This document shows, piece after piece, positions 1 to 8,607 of a stretch of DNA of 33,785 bases. Origin of the DNA: Microcaldota archaeon (GTDB lineage Archaea; Micrarchaeota; Micrarchaeia; Micrarchaeales; CABMGC01). Where the stretch lies: the NCBI GenBank assembly GCA_021817305.1, contig JAKAVL010000037.1:1-33785 (forward strand), read 5' to 3'. The stretch's first letter is position 1. The number at the start of each line of letters is the position of its first letter. The notes beneath the pieces are model-generated. The model made no database searches, had not been told where the DNA came from, and saw only the letters and a list, made by a program, of their open reading frames with translations. The position numbers were made by a program, and so were the translations under genes.

Positions 1-1
1 C

Positions 2-433
2 ACAATGAAGGAAGCCCTGGAGCTTGGTTTTTTGCCGGTAACTTATGGAGATGTGGTGGTGGACAGAGCAAAAGGCTTCAGCATAGCATCAACCGAAGAA
101 ATATTTAGGTACATTGCAATACAACTGAAACCAGTTAAGATAATTATAGGTACTGATGTCGATGGAATATTCGATTCGGATCCAAAGAAGAACAAAGACG
201 CAGAATTGATAAAGAGGGTTGACAGAAGCAACTTTGACACGATACTGAAATACGCCAGCTCCTCAACGAAGGTTGATGTTACAGGCGGCATGAAGACAAA
301 GGTCAGATACCTATACAATATGTCAAAGGAAACTGGAGCAGTCTGCCAAATAATCAATCTAATGGTCCCAGGCAATCTAGAAAGGGCAATGTCCGGGGAA
401 GAGATGGGGACTATAATAAATGCCATAGGATAG
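2..433 (+). CDS. Isopentenyl phosphate kinase (amino acid kinase family), C-terminal part; 5' end lies outside the window
   Basis: Protein GFLPVTYGDVVVD...IIGTDVDGIFDSDPK...VDVTGGMKTKV matches the C-terminal half of archaeal IPK; directly upstream of mevalonate kinase. The ATG at 5 is probably internal. Confidence 0.85.
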   Translation, partial: TMKEALELGFLPVTYGDVVVDRAKGFSIASTEEIFRYIAIQLKPVKIIIGTDVDGIFDSDPKKNKDAELIKRVDRSNFDTILKYASSSTKVDVTGGMKTKVRYLYNMSKETGAVCQIINLMVPGNLERAMSGEEMGTIINAIG

Positions 434-440
434 GGCTTCA

Positions 441-1484
441 ATGCTTGACAAAATAATCGTAAAGGCTCCTGGCATCATAAAGCTGCTCGGCGAGCATGCA
501 GTGGTGTACGGCAAGCTGTCCCTTGCAGTTGCGGTGAGCATTTATGCTGAAGTTTCAGCGAAGAAGGTGAAGAACCGACTGCTCACGATAAGAAATGCGG
601 ATTTCAAGAAAGTGAACAAATTTTCAAGCGCAGAACTCACTAAAATGTACAAAGAATACATATCAAAGGAAAACATCGCATCATACGTTGAGAAGAACGG
701 CGCCGTCGAAGCACTTATGCTGCCCTATGCAACAATAGCTGCAAGGCTGCAGGAAGAGTTTCACATTACACTTGTTGGATACTACCTCAGAATCAAGTCG
801 AGGATACCGAGCCAGAGCGGCCTCGCGAGCAGCGCATCCTGCTACACTGCGTTCACAGTTGCGCTTGCAAAGGCAAGCGGTGCAGAGATTCCTGATGATA
901 AACTTGTCGATGTCGCGCGCGACGGGGAGCGCGTCTCGCACCTGAACGTCGGCGCTGGCGCGATAGACGTCAACACATCATTCTACGGAGGATATGTAAG
1001 CTTCAGCAAGGAACAGGGCGCAAAAAGGGAGTCGCTTGGCATAAGCCCGAAGCTCCTCCTCATAAACACGGGCCCCAAGAAGCCTACGTCTGAAACAGTA
1101 GGCAATGTTGCAAGGCTTTACAGGGAGCAGAAGGAGGACACCGAAATGAAGCTGAACAGGATAGAAGAGTGCTCGAGGGAGGGCCTCAAGGCTCTTAAGG
1201 AGAGCAATCTCAGGAAACTCGGCAAGCTGATGCTGGAGGACCAGGAGCTGCTCAGGCAGCTCGGGGTGTCGAGCCCAGGACTCGACAAAGCCGTAGAGAT
1301 TGCCATGGCAAACGGCGCCCTGGGCGCAAAGCTGAGCGGTGGCGGCGGCGGAGGCATCGCCGTGGCGCTGATCAGTGGCGGCGCTAGGAAGCTCAAGGAG
1401 CCTCTGGAGAAGGAGGGGTTTACCGTTTACAAAGCTGCGAAGGTATCTAATCAGGGCGCAAGAGAGTACCTGCACCGGCAATGA
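441..1484 (+). CDS. mvk: Mevalonate kinase (GHMP kinase)
   Basis: APGIIKLLGEHAVVYGKLSLAVAV, PSQSGLASSAS (GHMP ATP motif), GALGAKLSGGGGGGIAVAL. Confidence 0.93.
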   Translation: MLDKIIVKAPGIIKLLGEHAVVYGKLSLAVAVSIYAEVSAKKVKNRLLTIRNADFKKVNKFSSAELTKMYKEYISKENIASYVEKNGAVEALMLPYATIAARLQEEFHITLVGYYLRIKSRIPSQSGLASSASCYTAFTVALAKASGAEIPDDKLVDVARDGERVSHLNVGAGAIDVNTSFYGGYVSFSKEQGAKRESLGISPKLLLINTGPKKPTSETVGNVARLYREQKEDTEMKLNRIEECSREGLKALKESNLRKLGKLMLEDQELLRQLGVSSPGLDKAVEIAMANGALGAKLSGGGGGGIAVALISGGARKLKEPLEKEGFTVYKAAKVSNQGAREYLHRQ

Positions 1485-1495
1485 GCTAGGAGTCC

Positions 1496-2254
1496 ATGGC
1501 AAAAGGTCTGATAATATTCGACGTGGGCGGGGTATTCAGGGACTCGTCAAGGGCGCTTGACGAAGGCTACAGGCGCGGATACGAGAAGGCGGGCCTTCCC
1601 TACAACTTCAGCTCCGAAGACACGTGGCACCTCCGGGGCCTGGGAAAGTACAATAGCGGCGCGTCCTGTATCAATGCTCTCGTTGCCCTGACCGTCGCAA
1701 AGAAAAGCCTTGGGGAAATTCTATCGCACGATGACCCTGAATCCACGCTCGATGATATTGTATCAGAGAACATGGGCGAACGCGAGGCCATGCTCTCAAA
1801 AACTATTATTGAGACCTACAAGAGCTATTTCAAATCAGAGGAAGCAGGGAGTCTGGTGAAGATATTTCCCGACGCATCTAGGATATTATCCGGGCTTAGA
1901 GACAAAGGCTATGCCCTTGCAATATTCACCAACAGCGCAAAGGCCACAATAAAACGGGATCTCGCAGACGTGGGCATCGAAAAGTTCTCGCTCATACTAT
2001 CAGAAGAAGATGTAAAGCAGAAGAAGCCTTCAGGAGAAGGGATACTGAAAGCCATGAAAGAGCTTAATTTCAGTCCAGAGCACACCTATTATGTGGGAGA
2101 TGCCGTAAGCGACATCATGGCCGCAAAGGACGCGGGCTGCAAATCCATAGCGGTGCTTTGGGGAATGGGCACTAGAAGAATCCTCGAGAAGGCAAAGCCC
2201 GATTACATATTCAATGACATAAAAGAGATGGCCGGGTACTTCATGCGCGAGTGA
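1496..2254 (+). CDS. HAD-superfamily hydrolase
   Basis: IFDVGGVFRDSS motif I, AIFTNSAKATI motif II, KKPSGEGI motif III, YYVGDAVSDIMAAKDAG motif IV. Confidence 0.85.
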   Translation: MAKGLIIFDVGGVFRDSSRALDEGYRRGYEKAGLPYNFSSEDTWHLRGLGKYNSGASCINALVALTVAKKSLGEILSHDDPESTLDDIVSENMGEREAMLSKTIIETYKSYFKSEEAGSLVKIFPDASRILSGLRDKGYALAIFTNSAKATIKRDLADVGIEKFSLILSEEDVKQKKPSGEGILKAMKELNFSPEHTYYVGDAVSDIMAAKDAGCKSIAVLWGMGTRRILEKAKPDYIFNDIKEMAGYFMRE

Positions 2255-2315
2255 CGGCCCGCACGGCCGTTGGAAAATCCATTTATATTTTGTCGTGCAT
2301 ACTTTCAGTGGTGAC

Positions 2316-2711
2316 ATGGCAAGCAAGGAAAAGATCCATCTGAACAAGCTGACCAGGGAGGAGGAAGAGGTCATAGTGAACAAGGGCACGGAGAGGCCGT
2401 ACAGCGGGAAGTATGACGATTTCTACGAGAAGGGCGTATATGTGTGCAAGAGGTGCGGAGCTCCTCTATACAAGTCAGAAAGCAAATTCGATGCGCATTG
2501 CGGCTGGCCAGCCTTCGACCAGGAGATTCCAGGCGCAGTGGAGCATGGCGAGAGTGCAGGCCTGTTTTCCGGCACAGAGGTGCATTGCGCCAGATGCGGA
2601 GCGCATCTGGGCCATGTCTTCAAGAACGAGTTTTTCACAAAAAAGAATACGCGGTTCTGCGTTAACTCAATATCCCTGAAGTTCATACCTGAAAAATCTA
2701 AAAAGGAATGA
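2316..2711 (+). CDS. msrB: Peptide-methionine (R)-S-oxide reductase MsrB
   Basis: GVYVCKRCGAPLYKSESKFDAHCGWPAFD, HCARCGAHLGHVF, RFCVNS catalytic Cys; ATG at 2316 preferred, TATA-like ttatatttt near 2283. Confidence 0.95.
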   Translation: MASKEKIHLNKLTREEEEVIVNKGTERPYSGKYDDFYEKGVYVCKRCGAPLYKSESKFDAHCGWPAFDQEIPGAVEHGESAGLFSGTEVHCARCGAHLGHVFKNEFFTKKNTRFCVNSISLKFIPEKSKKE

Positions 2712-2714
2712 CGT

Positions 2715-3248
2715 ATGTCAATTAAAACTGAAGAGATAGTCCTTGGCGGTGGATGCTTCTGGTGCACCGAGGCAGTAATCAAGATGCTTAAGGGCGTGGT
2801 TGCTGTAACTCCGGGATATGCCGGCGGCACTATGAAGAATCCAACATACAAACAGGTATGCACTGGAGAGACAGGGCATGCGGAGGTAATAAAGGCCGAG
2901 TTCGATCCGAGCAAGCTTGGCCTTGAGAAGTTTCTAGAGGTTTTCTTCGCTGCACATGACCCGACCTCTGTCAACCAACAGGGAGCAGACACCGGTTCGC
3001 AGTACCGGTCCATAATACTGTACACGGACGACAAGCAGAAGAAGAAGGTCGAGGACTACATAAAGAAGATAGCAGGCAATTTCAAGAAGCCCATCGCTAC
3101 AGAGGTCAAGAAACTTGATGTATTTTACCCCTCGGAGGACTACCACAGGGATTACTACAAGAACAAACCCCTGCAGCCTTACTGCCTGCTAGTCATACGG
3201 CCGAAGGTGGCTAAGATAAAGAAGGAGTTCAACGAATCCCTGAAATGA
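2715..3248 (+). CDS. msrA: Peptide-methionine (S)-S-oxide reductase MsrA
   Basis: LGGGCFWCTEAV, GYAGG, TGHAEVIKAEFDP, SQYRSIILY. Confidence 0.95.
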   Translation: MSIKTEEIVLGGGCFWCTEAVIKMLKGVVAVTPGYAGGTMKNPTYKQVCTGETGHAEVIKAEFDPSKLGLEKFLEVFFAAHDPTSVNQQGADTGSQYRSIILYTDDKQKKKVEDYIKKIAGNFKKPIATEVKKLDVFYPSEDYHRDYYKNKPLQPYCLLVIRPKVAKIKKEFNESLK

Positions 3249-3311
3249 CCTGTTTTTAAACCCCATTTGCCCTGAGTAACAAATATATATCATGGACTAC
3301 GAATTGTTTTT

Positions 3312-4931
3312 ATGCCACCCTTGAAGGTAACTGTCAAGACGAGCATGGGCACGTTCACCTGTACCCCAGACCGTGTAGTGGCCACCATCGATTCGGAGCA
3401 CGGGAAGAAGTACGGCTTCGCCCATGAACTGAGAAACGGAGACAAGGTAATCGTCAGCAAACCCATCGCAGAAAGCCTTACGCTCGAGGGGCACATAATA
3501 CCCACGTTGTGGGCAAGGTCAGAGCAGTACCGCCACGACCGAAAGGCAATTTTTGAAGGCGACGGCCACGACCTTCCGACAACGACGAGACTATGCCGCC
3601 TCCTCTCATCTGCTGCGGAAGCAAATGGTGCAGTCAGCCATGCTTCCGCAACAGAGCTTGTGCATGGCCGTCTTTGCGCCCTTCCTGATGAACTTCATTA
3701 TTCGCACTCAGAGGTGTCCGCATGGCTGAGCAATTCAGTCATGTTTCCAGAACGGCCCAAGGCCCTGCTTGCAGTTGCGCAAATGCTGAATGCCAATGAG
3801 TTGCATACGTGGACGGAAGAGATAATAGCCCAGGAGATGATGCCTGTTAGAAGGCTCAGGGCAATACACAGCCACATCCGTGCCATGCTTCTGCGGCCTT
3901 CAGATCACAGCACAAACGGGGGCAACGGTCATCCTCACAGCGGAAACGCGCACCGCCCAAGACTTACAAGCACCGAAGAGCTCGTGAGGCTTCTCGAAAC
4001 GGAGTACGGGGATAGCGCATTCAAGGATTTTGTCTCAACTGCCACTGTCCTGGACGTATCAGTCCATAAAGAAAGACAGCAAGAAATGCACAACGCAGAT
4101 AGCGCACAAGACGACGGGCTAGGCAAACGGCTCATAACCTTCTCCTACGCAAGCCCAGGGCAGAAAGACCAAGTGCTGCACAAGTTCGGTTCTGGCTCTG
4201 AGCGTAGCATGGAGATAGAACAGAATCTAGAAAAAAGAAGGATGCTTCTGAACGCGCTCTTCAAGGCATTCGTGCCCGTAGCAGAGGGCATAGAGACTGC
4301 GCCCGTGTTCTCCGCAAGCCCAGACGGCGTCAACCTAAGGATACGGGTAGACATGAACAGAAAGCTGAACGACCACTTCTCCCAGATACTGACGTTCGGA
4401 AGGCTCTCTACGGTTAGCGGATGGTATGCGAGCCTGTTTACGGAGATATGGAACAGCAATGTCCGGGATAGAATCAAGCGGGCAATATACTCCTCTGTGC
4501 CAGAATCATTCCACAAAGAGGTCGATGGCCTTCCGCCTTTCAGCAATTACCTTGCAATATTCAGAGATGTATACAACAACTCGATAATCGAGAGGCACAT
4601 CTTCTCATTTGAAGAGTTCATCGGGCTCTTCAATCTGACTATGGATGGCATGAAGCGCGCCCTTCCAAGGTTTATCACAACATACGAGAATGCGCGTGCG
4701 GCCCACATGACCCTAGAAACATGGAAAAGGGGCATAAGCAGGGAGCTTGAGCATGCAGAGAAGTATGACAATGCGCTTGAAGGGAATGCCGAGTTCTCGC
4801 AGCTGCTGCGCGAGGCGTCGAGCCTTCAAATCCCCAGAACACTTGTCATTGTGCAGAACGGCAACGGCAGAGAGGAGCTGATGGGCAAGCTCAAGGAGGC
4901 ATACGGCATCAGCAGCTTCCACAGGCGCTAA
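3312..4931 (+). CDS. Hypothetical 539-aa protein with a Hint (intein block B)-like N-terminal segment
   Basis: Long ORF with host-like composition; TATA-like caaatatatat at ~3281-3291 places a TSS near ATG 3312; N-terminus VKTSMGTFTCTPDRVVATIDSEHGKKYGFAHELRNGDKVIV resembles Hint block B followed by the EL.xGDxV element. Confidence 0.7.
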   Translation: MPPLKVTVKTSMGTFTCTPDRVVATIDSEHGKKYGFAHELRNGDKVIVSKPIAESLTLEGHIIPTLWARSEQYRHDRKAIFEGDGHDLPTTTRLCRLLSSAAEANGAVSHASATELVHGRLCALPDELHYSHSEVSAWLSNSVMFPERPKALLAVAQMLNANELHTWTEEIIAQEMMPVRRLRAIHSHIRAMLLRPSDHSTNGGNGHPHSGNAHRPRLTSTEELVRLLETEYGDSAFKDFVSTATVLDVSVHKERQQEMHNADSAQDDGLGKRLITFSYASPGQKDQVLHKFGSGSERSMEIEQNLEKRRMLLNALFKAFVPVAEGIETAPVFSASPDGVNLRIRVDMNRKLNDHFSQILTFGRLSTVSGWYASLFTEIWNSNVRDRIKRAIYSSVPESFHKEVDGLPPFSNYLAIFRDVYNNSIIERHIFSFEEFIGLFNLTMDGMKRALPRFITTYENARAAHMTLETWKRGISRELEHAEKYDNALEGNAEFSQLLREASSLQIPRTLVIVQNGNGREELMGKLKEAYGISSFHRR

Positions 4932-6655
4932 TCCCTGAACATTTTCGCAATCTTCCCTACGCCGGAAGTATTTATGACGTCATCCTTTGTGAGCCAGCCC
5001 CTCCTCGCAGTTCCTACGCCGAAGCGCATGAGCCTGAGATGCTGGGTGCGGTGCGAGTCGGTGTCTATTGCGAACTTAAGCCCGTACTCCCTGGCCTTCA
5101 TTATGTTCTCGTCGTTCAGGTCAAGACGCTCGGGATAGCCGTCTATCTCCATCACGACATCGTTGTCCTTCGCGGCCTGGAAGACCCTATCGAGGTCCAA
5201 AGGTATCGGATCGCGCTGGTGGATTATCCTGTCAGTTGGATGCCCTATTATGTCGACATCGCCGCTTTCTATGCACTTCACCATGCGCTTGGTCATCGAG
5301 TCCTTGTCCATGTTCAGGCTGGTATGAATGCTCGCAAGAACGTAGTCCATATCCTTCAGCGCAGCCTTGCCGAAGTCGAGGCTCCCGTCCCTGAGTATGT
5401 CTGTCTCTGCGCTCTTGAATATGCGTATCCTTCCATCTAGTTTGTCGTTCACCCTGTCTATCTCCTTTACATACTTCTTGAATCTCGTCTCGTCCATGCC
5501 ATTCGCGACGTACTCGCTTTTCGAATGGTCTGTAATGCCAATGTACCCGTAGCCCAACGCAATAGCTGCCTCCGCCATCTCCTCTATTGTGTTCGCGCCG
5601 TCGCTGTTGGCTGAGTGCACGTGCAGATCGCCCTTGATGTCTTTCAGCGAAACAGGCACAGGCAGCTTGTGCTGCATCGCCAGCTCTATCTCGCCCCGGT
5701 TCTCACGCATCTCAGGCACAGGATATCCCATCCCGAGGATTTTGTATATCTCCCCCTCGTTTTCGCTCTCGACAATCTTGCCTTTTTTATCGAACAAGCC
5801 GTACTCATTGAGCTTGTAACCCTCGCGTATCGCTATCTGCCGCACCTTCACGTTGTGATCCTTGTTGCCTATGAAGTACTGCATCGCCGCGCCGAAGCTC
5901 TCCCTCGGCACAACGCGTATGTCGCAGCTCAGCCCTATCTTAAGCCACACGGTCGACTTGGTCTGGCCCTTTAGCATAACGCTCTCGACCTCCTCGATCT
6001 TCGTTGCGAAGTCCATGGCCTTCTCGGGCTTCTCAGATATGACGAGTATGTCGAGGTCTCCAACCGTTTCCTTCATCCTCCTCGAAGATCCCGCAAGCTC
6101 GGCGCGCTCGACGAGCCTTGATTCAAGCAGCTTCCTTATTATGGACTCCGCCTCCGGAAGCGCCGTTCCCAGAAGCATCCTGCTCGATGCAGCCTCCACT
6201 GACTCTACTCCCTTGCCCAGCGCCTCCTCGCTCTTCTCGCCGAAGCCCTCAAGGCCCCTTATTTTCTTCTTCTTGAGCACGGCCTTCAGGTCCTTCATGT
6301 TCCTCACCCCGAGCTCATTGTAAAGTCTGAACGCCTTCTTCGAGCCAAGCCCGCGCACCTTCGTCAGGCCTGTGAAGTCTATGGGGTACTTCCTCTTCAG
6401 TTCCTCATACTTCCTCATGCGCCCTGTCTCAACGTACTCCTTTATCTTCTCAGCGAGCCCTTTCCCTACCCCTGGGAGCTCCATTAAGCCATCGATTCCC
6501 TTCTTGCGCAGTATGTCAGCCACGTCCTCCTGAAGCTCGCTCACGGTCAGCGCAGCCTTGCGATACGCGCGTATCTCGAATATGCGCTTGCTGTCCTCTA
6601 TCTCTATTATGTCAGCTATCTCGTCGAAGATTTCCCCTATCTTCTTGTTTTCCAA
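4928..6655 (-). CDS. polX: DNA polymerase/3'-5' exonuclease PolX (Pol X + PHP domain)
   Basis: HhH motifs (LPGVGKGLAEKI, VRGLGSKKAFRLY), nucleotidyltransferase GSSRRMKETVGDLDILV, PHP motif GDLHVHSANSDGANTIEEM, DTDSHRTQHL. Confidence 0.93.
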   Translation of the reverse strand: MENKKIGEIFDEIADIIEIEDSKRIFEIRAYRKAALTVSELQEDVADILRKKGIDGLMELPGVGKGLAEKIKEYVETGRMRKYEELKRKYPIDFTGLTKVRGLGSKKAFRLYNELGVRNMKDLKAVLKKKKIRGLEGFGEKSEEALGKGVESVEAASSRMLLGTALPEAESIIRKLLESRLVERAELAGSSRRMKETVGDLDILVISEKPEKAMDFATKIEEVESVMLKGQTKSTVWLKIGLSCDIRVVPRESFGAAMQYFIGNKDHNVKVRQIAIREGYKLNEYGLFDKKGKIVESENEGEIYKILGMGYPVPEMRENRGEIELAMQHKLPVPVSLKDIKGDLHVHSANSDGANTIEEMAEAAIALGYGYIGITDHSKSEYVANGMDETRFKKYVKEIDRVNDKLDGRIRIFKSAETDILRDGSLDFGKAALKDMDYVLASIHTSLNMDKDSMTKRMVKCIESGDVDIIGHPTDRIIHQRDPIPLDLDRVFQAAKDNDVVMEIDGYPERLDLNDENIMKAREYGLKFAIDTDSHRTQHLRLMRFGVGTARRGWLTKDDVINTSGVGKIAKMFRD

Positions 6656-6664
6656 TCCATTACC

Positions 6665-8041
6665 TTATAAGCTGAGCTTCTTCATGATCTCGAAGTACGC
6701 ATCGCTCGCATACTCCTTCGGTATATTGTTGACGAACAATCTCGCTCCCCTGAGGTTTATACCCTTGCGCCTCGAGATATAATTGCCCTTGATTATCGAC
6801 CTCATCACGTCGTTCATTGTATCATGTGCGTTAGTCTCCAGCGCGTAAAGCGTGCTGCCCTTTATCGTGAACCCGAAAGCGCCCTTGTGGCTGCGTATGA
6901 AGTTGTCCGACGCGGTCCTCATGAACGCATCCGGTCCCTTCAGCATCCTGGCCTTTATGCGCTCATCAGGCGCCAGGAAGAGCATGAAGCCCTTTCCATT
7001 GCTTATCCACTGCGCAGTAATGTGCATCCCGAAGCCGAACCTCGCGGCATGGCCTGTTATTATTCCTGATTCGCGCCGCAGCTGCGGCCATATAGTATCC
7101 TCGCTCTTGTCAGGTACGCGCATGACTACTAAGAATGACCTGAGTCCCGTATCTGTTATCAGCTTGTTGACCTGCCTGTGCACCCTCTCCGATGAGAACT
7201 TCCTTCCCTGGAACTCCCTGACGTTTGGATTGCCCACAAACCTCCTTGCCGCGAGCACGAATCTGATAAGCGATTCAATGGATGCGCCAGCGGCAACGTT
7301 CCTGTTCCTGTCTACCGGGTCTACAACAACAAACGCGTGGTTGAAGCGCTTCTCAAGCTTCCTGTCATTCGAGTGGCCCTTTCCTGGTGCAACGGTCACC
7401 GGAAGCCGGAAGGAGGCAGCGCTCTCAAGCAGCTTTTCGAGCGATCCAAAGTAGTGTATGAGGAGTTCGCACAGGTACCCTGAGAATCCGCCGGTCTTCA
7501 CCTCTGCGCCGTATGCATTATGCGCCATCAGGAAGTACTTGAGAAGGCGCACGTCGTCTCTCTGCCTGTCGGTCAGCCTGGAGTTGATGAACTCGGTGTG
7601 CAGCGGGGTTCTGTCGACGGATGTCGCAAGCTCCTCTATGCTGTCGATCTTCAACGCCGGGACTATGTCTACTTCGATGTTCCTCGACTTGACGAGAAGC
7701 TGCACATACGGGTGCTCGGCGTACTTTATGCTGTACGTGTCCCCGCTGCCCCTTGCCATGGCCCTTCTGCCGTAAGACAGTCCAAGCTTAACGAGTTTAT
7801 CGCGCGGAGTGTCCCTGGGGAACAGCATGAATAAGTCTATGTCGGAGTTTCCGCGAAGGTTCGTGTCCTTCGAGACGGATCCCGTTACCCTGATCTCTAC
7901 ATTTCCTGGAACTATGTTCCTGAGCCTTTCCATAACCCAGTTCACGTTGGATATCGTCTGCCTAGTCTCCTCCTCTGTCGGCCTTATGTCTGGCAATACC
8001 CTGTCGAATACTCCCCTCATGCGCTTATGTGCGGTATCCAT
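6665..8041 (-). CDS. cca: CCA-adding enzyme (archaeal class I tRNA nucleotidyltransferase)
   Basis: VTGSVSKDTNLRGNSDIDLFMLFP signature, VDIVPALKI, archaeal CCA tail domains. Confidence 0.93.
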   Translation of the reverse strand: MDTAHKRMRGVFDRVLPDIRPTEEETRQTISNVNWVMERLRNIVPGNVEIRVTGSVSKDTNLRGNSDIDLFMLFPRDTPRDKLVKLGLSYGRRAMARGSGDTYSIKYAEHPYVQLLVKSRNIEVDIVPALKIDSIEELATSVDRTPLHTEFINSRLTDRQRDDVRLLKYFLMAHNAYGAEVKTGGFSGYLCELLIHYFGSLEKLLESAASFRLPVTVAPGKGHSNDRKLEKRFNHAFVVVDPVDRNRNVAAGASIESLIRFVLAARRFVGNPNVREFQGRKFSSERVHRQVNKLITDTGLRSFLVVMRVPDKSEDTIWPQLRRESGIITGHAARFGFGMHITAQWISNGKGFMLFLAPDERIKARMLKGPDAFMRTASDNFIRSHKGAFGFTIKGSTLYALETNAHDTMNDVMRSIIKGNYISRRKGINLRGARLFVNNIPKEYASDAYFEIMKKLSL

Positions 8042-8080
8042 GCAAGCATGAGTATATCAATGGCAAGGAATATAAAGAAA

Positions 8081-8413
8081 TCAGCCCTGCTGCTTCTGGG
8101 TCCTTTGTTGGCGGCCCGGTACCGATTCATCCTTGCTGATTTTGATGCCTATCAGTGCTATCTTGTAGCCTATGTTCGCGAACAGGAACAGCACAAGCAC
8201 CTCAATTATGTAATAAGCGCTCGTGGAAACGGTGTTGTTGAGCCCCGTGCTGAGGCTGCTCACCGACGCGCTTATGTTGCTCCCAGAACCCTGCAGCTGC
8301 GAGCCGAGAGCGCTGTTCCTCTGCGCGTTAGTGTACAATCCATATCCGAGCAGCATCGATATCAGTATCACCGCCACCCCCACAACGACAAATGCGTCTC
8401 CCTTGTAAGACAT
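8081..8413 (-). CDS. Small membrane protein (two predicted TM segments), unknown function
   Basis: Hydrophobic stretches AFVVVGVAVILISMLLGYGLY and AYYIIEVLVLFLFANIGYKIALIGI; AT-rich promoter-like attaatatat at 8441-8450 upstream. Confidence 0.6.
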   Translation of the reverse strand: MSYKGDAFVVVGVAVILISMLLGYGLYTNAQRNSALGSQLQGSGSNISASVSSLSTGLNNTVSTSAYYIIEVLVLFLFANIGYKIALIGIKISKDESVPGRQQRTQKQQG

Positions 8414-8482
8414 ATGACCACAATTTATCTGTAAGCTCGCATTAATATATTACTATCGCAACAAATATGTAAGTCCGATTAT

Positions 8483-8592
8483 GGGCTCTTGGCGCAGTAG
8501 CAGCGCGTTCCGTTCGCAAGGAACTTCTTAAAGGAGGTTCCATCAAGAATCGAAAAACGGAAAGGTCGCGGGTGCGAATCCCGCAGAGTCCA
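8483..8592 (+). tRNA. tRNA-Ala(CGC) with a 38-nt intron at 37/38
   Basis: Acceptor GGGCTCT/AGAGTCC with G3:U70 and A73; D stem GCGC/GCGC; anticodon stem TTCCG/CGGAA, loop TTCGCA^A with anticodon CGC 8515-8517; T arm GCGGG-TGCGAAT-CCCGC; no encoded CCA. Confidence 0.88.
8519..8556 (+). other. BHB-type archaeal tRNA intron (tRNA-Ala)
   Basis: Outer helix TTCCG:CGGAA, 3-nt bulges CAA (8517-8519) and AAA (8555-8557), 4-bp central helix TTCG(8513-8516):CGAA(8551-8554); internal hairpin GGAACTTC...GGAGGTTCC. Confidence 0.82.
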
Positions 8593-8607
8593 CAAATACT
8601 CAGGTGC

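Noticed and set aside
978-1502. 174-aa minus-strand ORF
   Set aside because: Antisense to mevalonate kinase; no domain.
1496-1540. HAD motif I reads DVGGV instead of DxDxT/V
   Set aside because: DxGGV/DxGNV variants are well known in YihX-like HAD proteins, so not evidence of a dead enzyme.
8531-8540. AAGGAGGTT inside the tRNA-Ala intron resembling a Shine-Dalgarno sequence
   Set aside because: Explained by the conserved intron hairpin arm (GAGGTT also in the Thr intron); no start codon context, so treated as coincidence.
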